Origin: Pelomonas cellulosilytica | GTDB taxonomy: Bacteria > Pseudomonadota > Gammaproteobacteria > Burkholderiales > Burkholderiaceae_C | Length of the DNA: 64,000 bases | Direction: 5' to 3' | Assembly (NCBI RefSeq): GCF_021353265.1 | Contig: NZ_JAJTWU010000004.1 | Coordinates: 307,013-371,012, forward strand | In this document: in pieces, positions 38,601 to 41,600 of the stretch | How positions within the stretch are numbered: position 1 is the first letter of the stretch | Layout: every line of letters starts with the position of its first letter | Program-made: the position numbers and the translations under genes | The notes under the pieces: generated by a model | What the model was told of the DNA's origin: nothing | The model's input: only the letters and a program-made list of their open reading frames with translations | The model's database searches: none

Positions 38601-41600
38601 GTCCGTCTTGCTGTCGAGGCTGACGGCGCCGCCGGCCGTCAGCGTGCCGCCACCGGCGGTGGCGCGGCTCGTGGCCTGGGCCACGTTGACGGCCACGGCC
38701 GCGGCCACGCTGACCGTCCCACCGCCCGTTCCCTGGGCGCTGGGCGTAGCCTGAGACGTGGACGAGTTGCGCGCGCCGGCCGCATTGGCGGCCGAGTTGC
38801 CGCTGTTGCGGACAGCGTTGTTCTGGTCATCAACGGCCTTGTCGTCGGCGGTGGAGTTGCTGTCGTCCTCCTTGCCCCCGACGGCGCTGGCCTTGGCTGC
38901 CGCCGCGCTGCTGGCGCTGCTGATGGCCGACACACCGATGGCTCCCGTGCTCTTGACGCTGCGCGCGGTCGTGGCCAGGCTCTTGTCGTTCTCGATGTTG
39001 ACGGCGATGGCCGCGCCGACGGCCGCATCCTTGCTGCCCTCAGCCTTGCCTTCGGCCTTGGTGTTGTTGGCGCTGGCGAGCGCGGCGTTGACGCCGATGT
39101 CGCCACTGGCGTCGATCAGCGTGCCGGTGCCGATGCGGGCATGGGCGTCCTGGTTGGCCACCGTGACGGCCACGACCGGCGCGACGGCCGTGCCGCCTTT
39201 GGCACCGCCTTCGGCGCCGGTCGCGATGGCCGAGTCGGTCTTGGCGCTGACGGTGACAGCACCGGCAGGCGACAGCTTGGCACCGTCCTCAATCTCGGCA
39301 CGGCTGACGTGGTCGGCCACGTTGATGGCAACGGACGCACCAACACCGGTGTTCTCGGCCACAGCGCCGCCGCCGTCGGGAAGCGCCTTGACGGTGTCAC
39401 CGGTGGTGGCGTTGGCGTCCAGCGTGACGGCGCCGGCATGGGCGTTGACGTTGGCAGTGGGCGCCAGCGTCGCGTCGAACTTGCTGATGCCCACGCCAAT
39501 GGCCAACGACCCGGCGACGCTGGTGTTGCCGGTGGCTGCGCCTGAGGTGGCGCTCGTGCTCGCGTCGTTACGCTGGCCGGCGACGGTGCCGGCGCCCAGC
39601 GCGAGGCCCTGGCTGCTGACGGTCGCACTGCCCAAGCGGGCGTGGCTGCCCACCTCGGCCACGTTGATGGCCACGGCAGCGCCGACGTTGGTGCTGCCCT
39701 TGCTGGCCACGCCGCTAGCGTCGGCGGCGGCGTCGAGATCGGTCTCGTTCTTCAGGGAGACGAGGCCGGTGGACGAGATGTTGGCGCCGTCACCGATGTG
39801 GGCGCTGCTGTTGGCGCCCAGATGGTGGATGGCGATGGCCGCGGCCACGGTGACAGGGCCGTCGCTGGTGTTGGCGCTGGGCGTGCCGCCCGCGGCGCCG
39901 CGGGCACCGTTGTTGGTGGCCGCGGTGTTGCCTGCGCCCTGGGCGCTGGCACCCTGCTGACTGGCGTTCTTGCCATTGTCCTGGGCACCGCGCGCGGCGG
40001 CCTTGGCCTCGCTGCGCGTGGTGCCGGTGTTGCGGCCGGTCATCAACACGGCGGCACCTGCCTGCAGCTTGCCGTCCAGCGCCAGCTCGACCAGCGGCGC
40101 GACATGCGTGACGACGACAGACGCGCCGACCGCGGCGTTCGTCTTGCCGGCGGCGTCGCCATTGCCCTGGGCCAGCACGTTCAGCGCGCTCTTGGCGTCG
40201 CTCGCCAGGCCACCGGTCAACGTGACGTCGCTGCTGGCCAGCGTGCCGACCTTGGCATCGGTGTTGACCACGGTGACGGCGACGACCGGCGCCACGGCCG
40301 TGCCGCCGGTGGCGCCGCCCTTGGCCTCGGTGTTGACGTCGCCCGTGACGTTGACGTTCTGCGCGAGGCTGGTGCCGGTGAACTTGGCGTTCGCATCGAC
40401 CTGGGCGCGCGTCGTCTCGTCGACAACATTGATTGCGACGGACGCACCGACGCCCACGCTCTCACCCGTGGCGCCGTTCGTCTTGGGTAGCGCGCGGGCC
40501 TGGTGGTGGGTGTTGCTGGTGGCGTTGAAGGTGACGCTGCCGGTCGACGACGCGGTGCTGCCGTCCTCCTGCACGGCCTCGGTCTTGAGCACGCCTACGT
40601 GCAGGGCCAGCGAGCCGGCCACGCCGACGCCGCTGGTGCTGCCGGCGCCGGACGTGGCGATGGCGCCGAACTTGGCATCCGTCGTCGTGCTGGCCGAGAA
40701 GGTGGCGCTGGGCGCCGTGATCGCGACGCCGTCGCCCAGCGACGCGCGCGTGGTGCCGTCGGCAAAACTCAGTGCGGCGGCCACGCCGACGCCCGGGCTG
40801 CCGTTGGCGGCGCTGCCGTCGGCCTCGGTAGACGCGGCCGCACCCGCGGCCGTGGCGGTGGATGACGTCGCCGAGACGGTGACGGCACCAGCGCTGGCGA
40901 CGTTGCCGCCAGCCAGGCGCGCGGTCGTGTCGCCGCCCACATGCGTGACGGCCACGGCGGCGGCGAAGTTCAGCTGGCCGTCGCCGGTCTGCGCGTTGTT
41001 GCTGGCGAGCTGCTGCTGGCCTTGCGTCTGCGCGCCGCCACCGCTGGGCTGGGTGGCGCCGCCGGCGGTGGACTTGGCGGACGTGTGGACGGTCCGCGTC
41101 GTCGTCGCGGTGGCGTTCACGGCGCTGCCGGACAGCGCCGCGGTGTCGGTCACGTCGACCTTGGTGTCGCCGCCCAGCTGCGTGACGGCAACCGTGCCGC
41201 CCTTGGCGCCGTTGGCATTGGCGCCGGCCGTGCCGTCGGCGACGGCCTCCACGTTGGCCGTGTTGGTGGCCGTCAGCACGACGGCGCCGGTCGCCGTGAG
41301 CGCCGTGCTGCCGCCCACCGTCACACCAGCCGCGCTGCTGGCGATGACGGACGCGATCGACGCGTCCTTGTCGCTGGCCGTGCTGTTAGCGTCCGGCTGC
41401 GTCGTGGCCTTGGCCGTGACGGTGGAGTTGGACGCCAGCGTGATCTTGCCGGCCGTGGCGTTGAGGTGGGTGGTGCCGGCGAGGTTGATCTGTGCGTCAG
41501 AACTCGTCTGCACGAAAGCGACCTTGATCAGATTGCTTGCGTAGCTGGAATCGTTGGTGTTGACGCTGACGCTGGTGTTGACGATCAGGCCGATGTCGCC

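Noticed and set aside
22000-41000. Regularly spaced repeats as a possible CRISPR array.
   Set aside because: The repeats keep the reading frame, have periods of hundreds to thousands of nt and encode protein sub-units; there are no short repeats with unique spacers.
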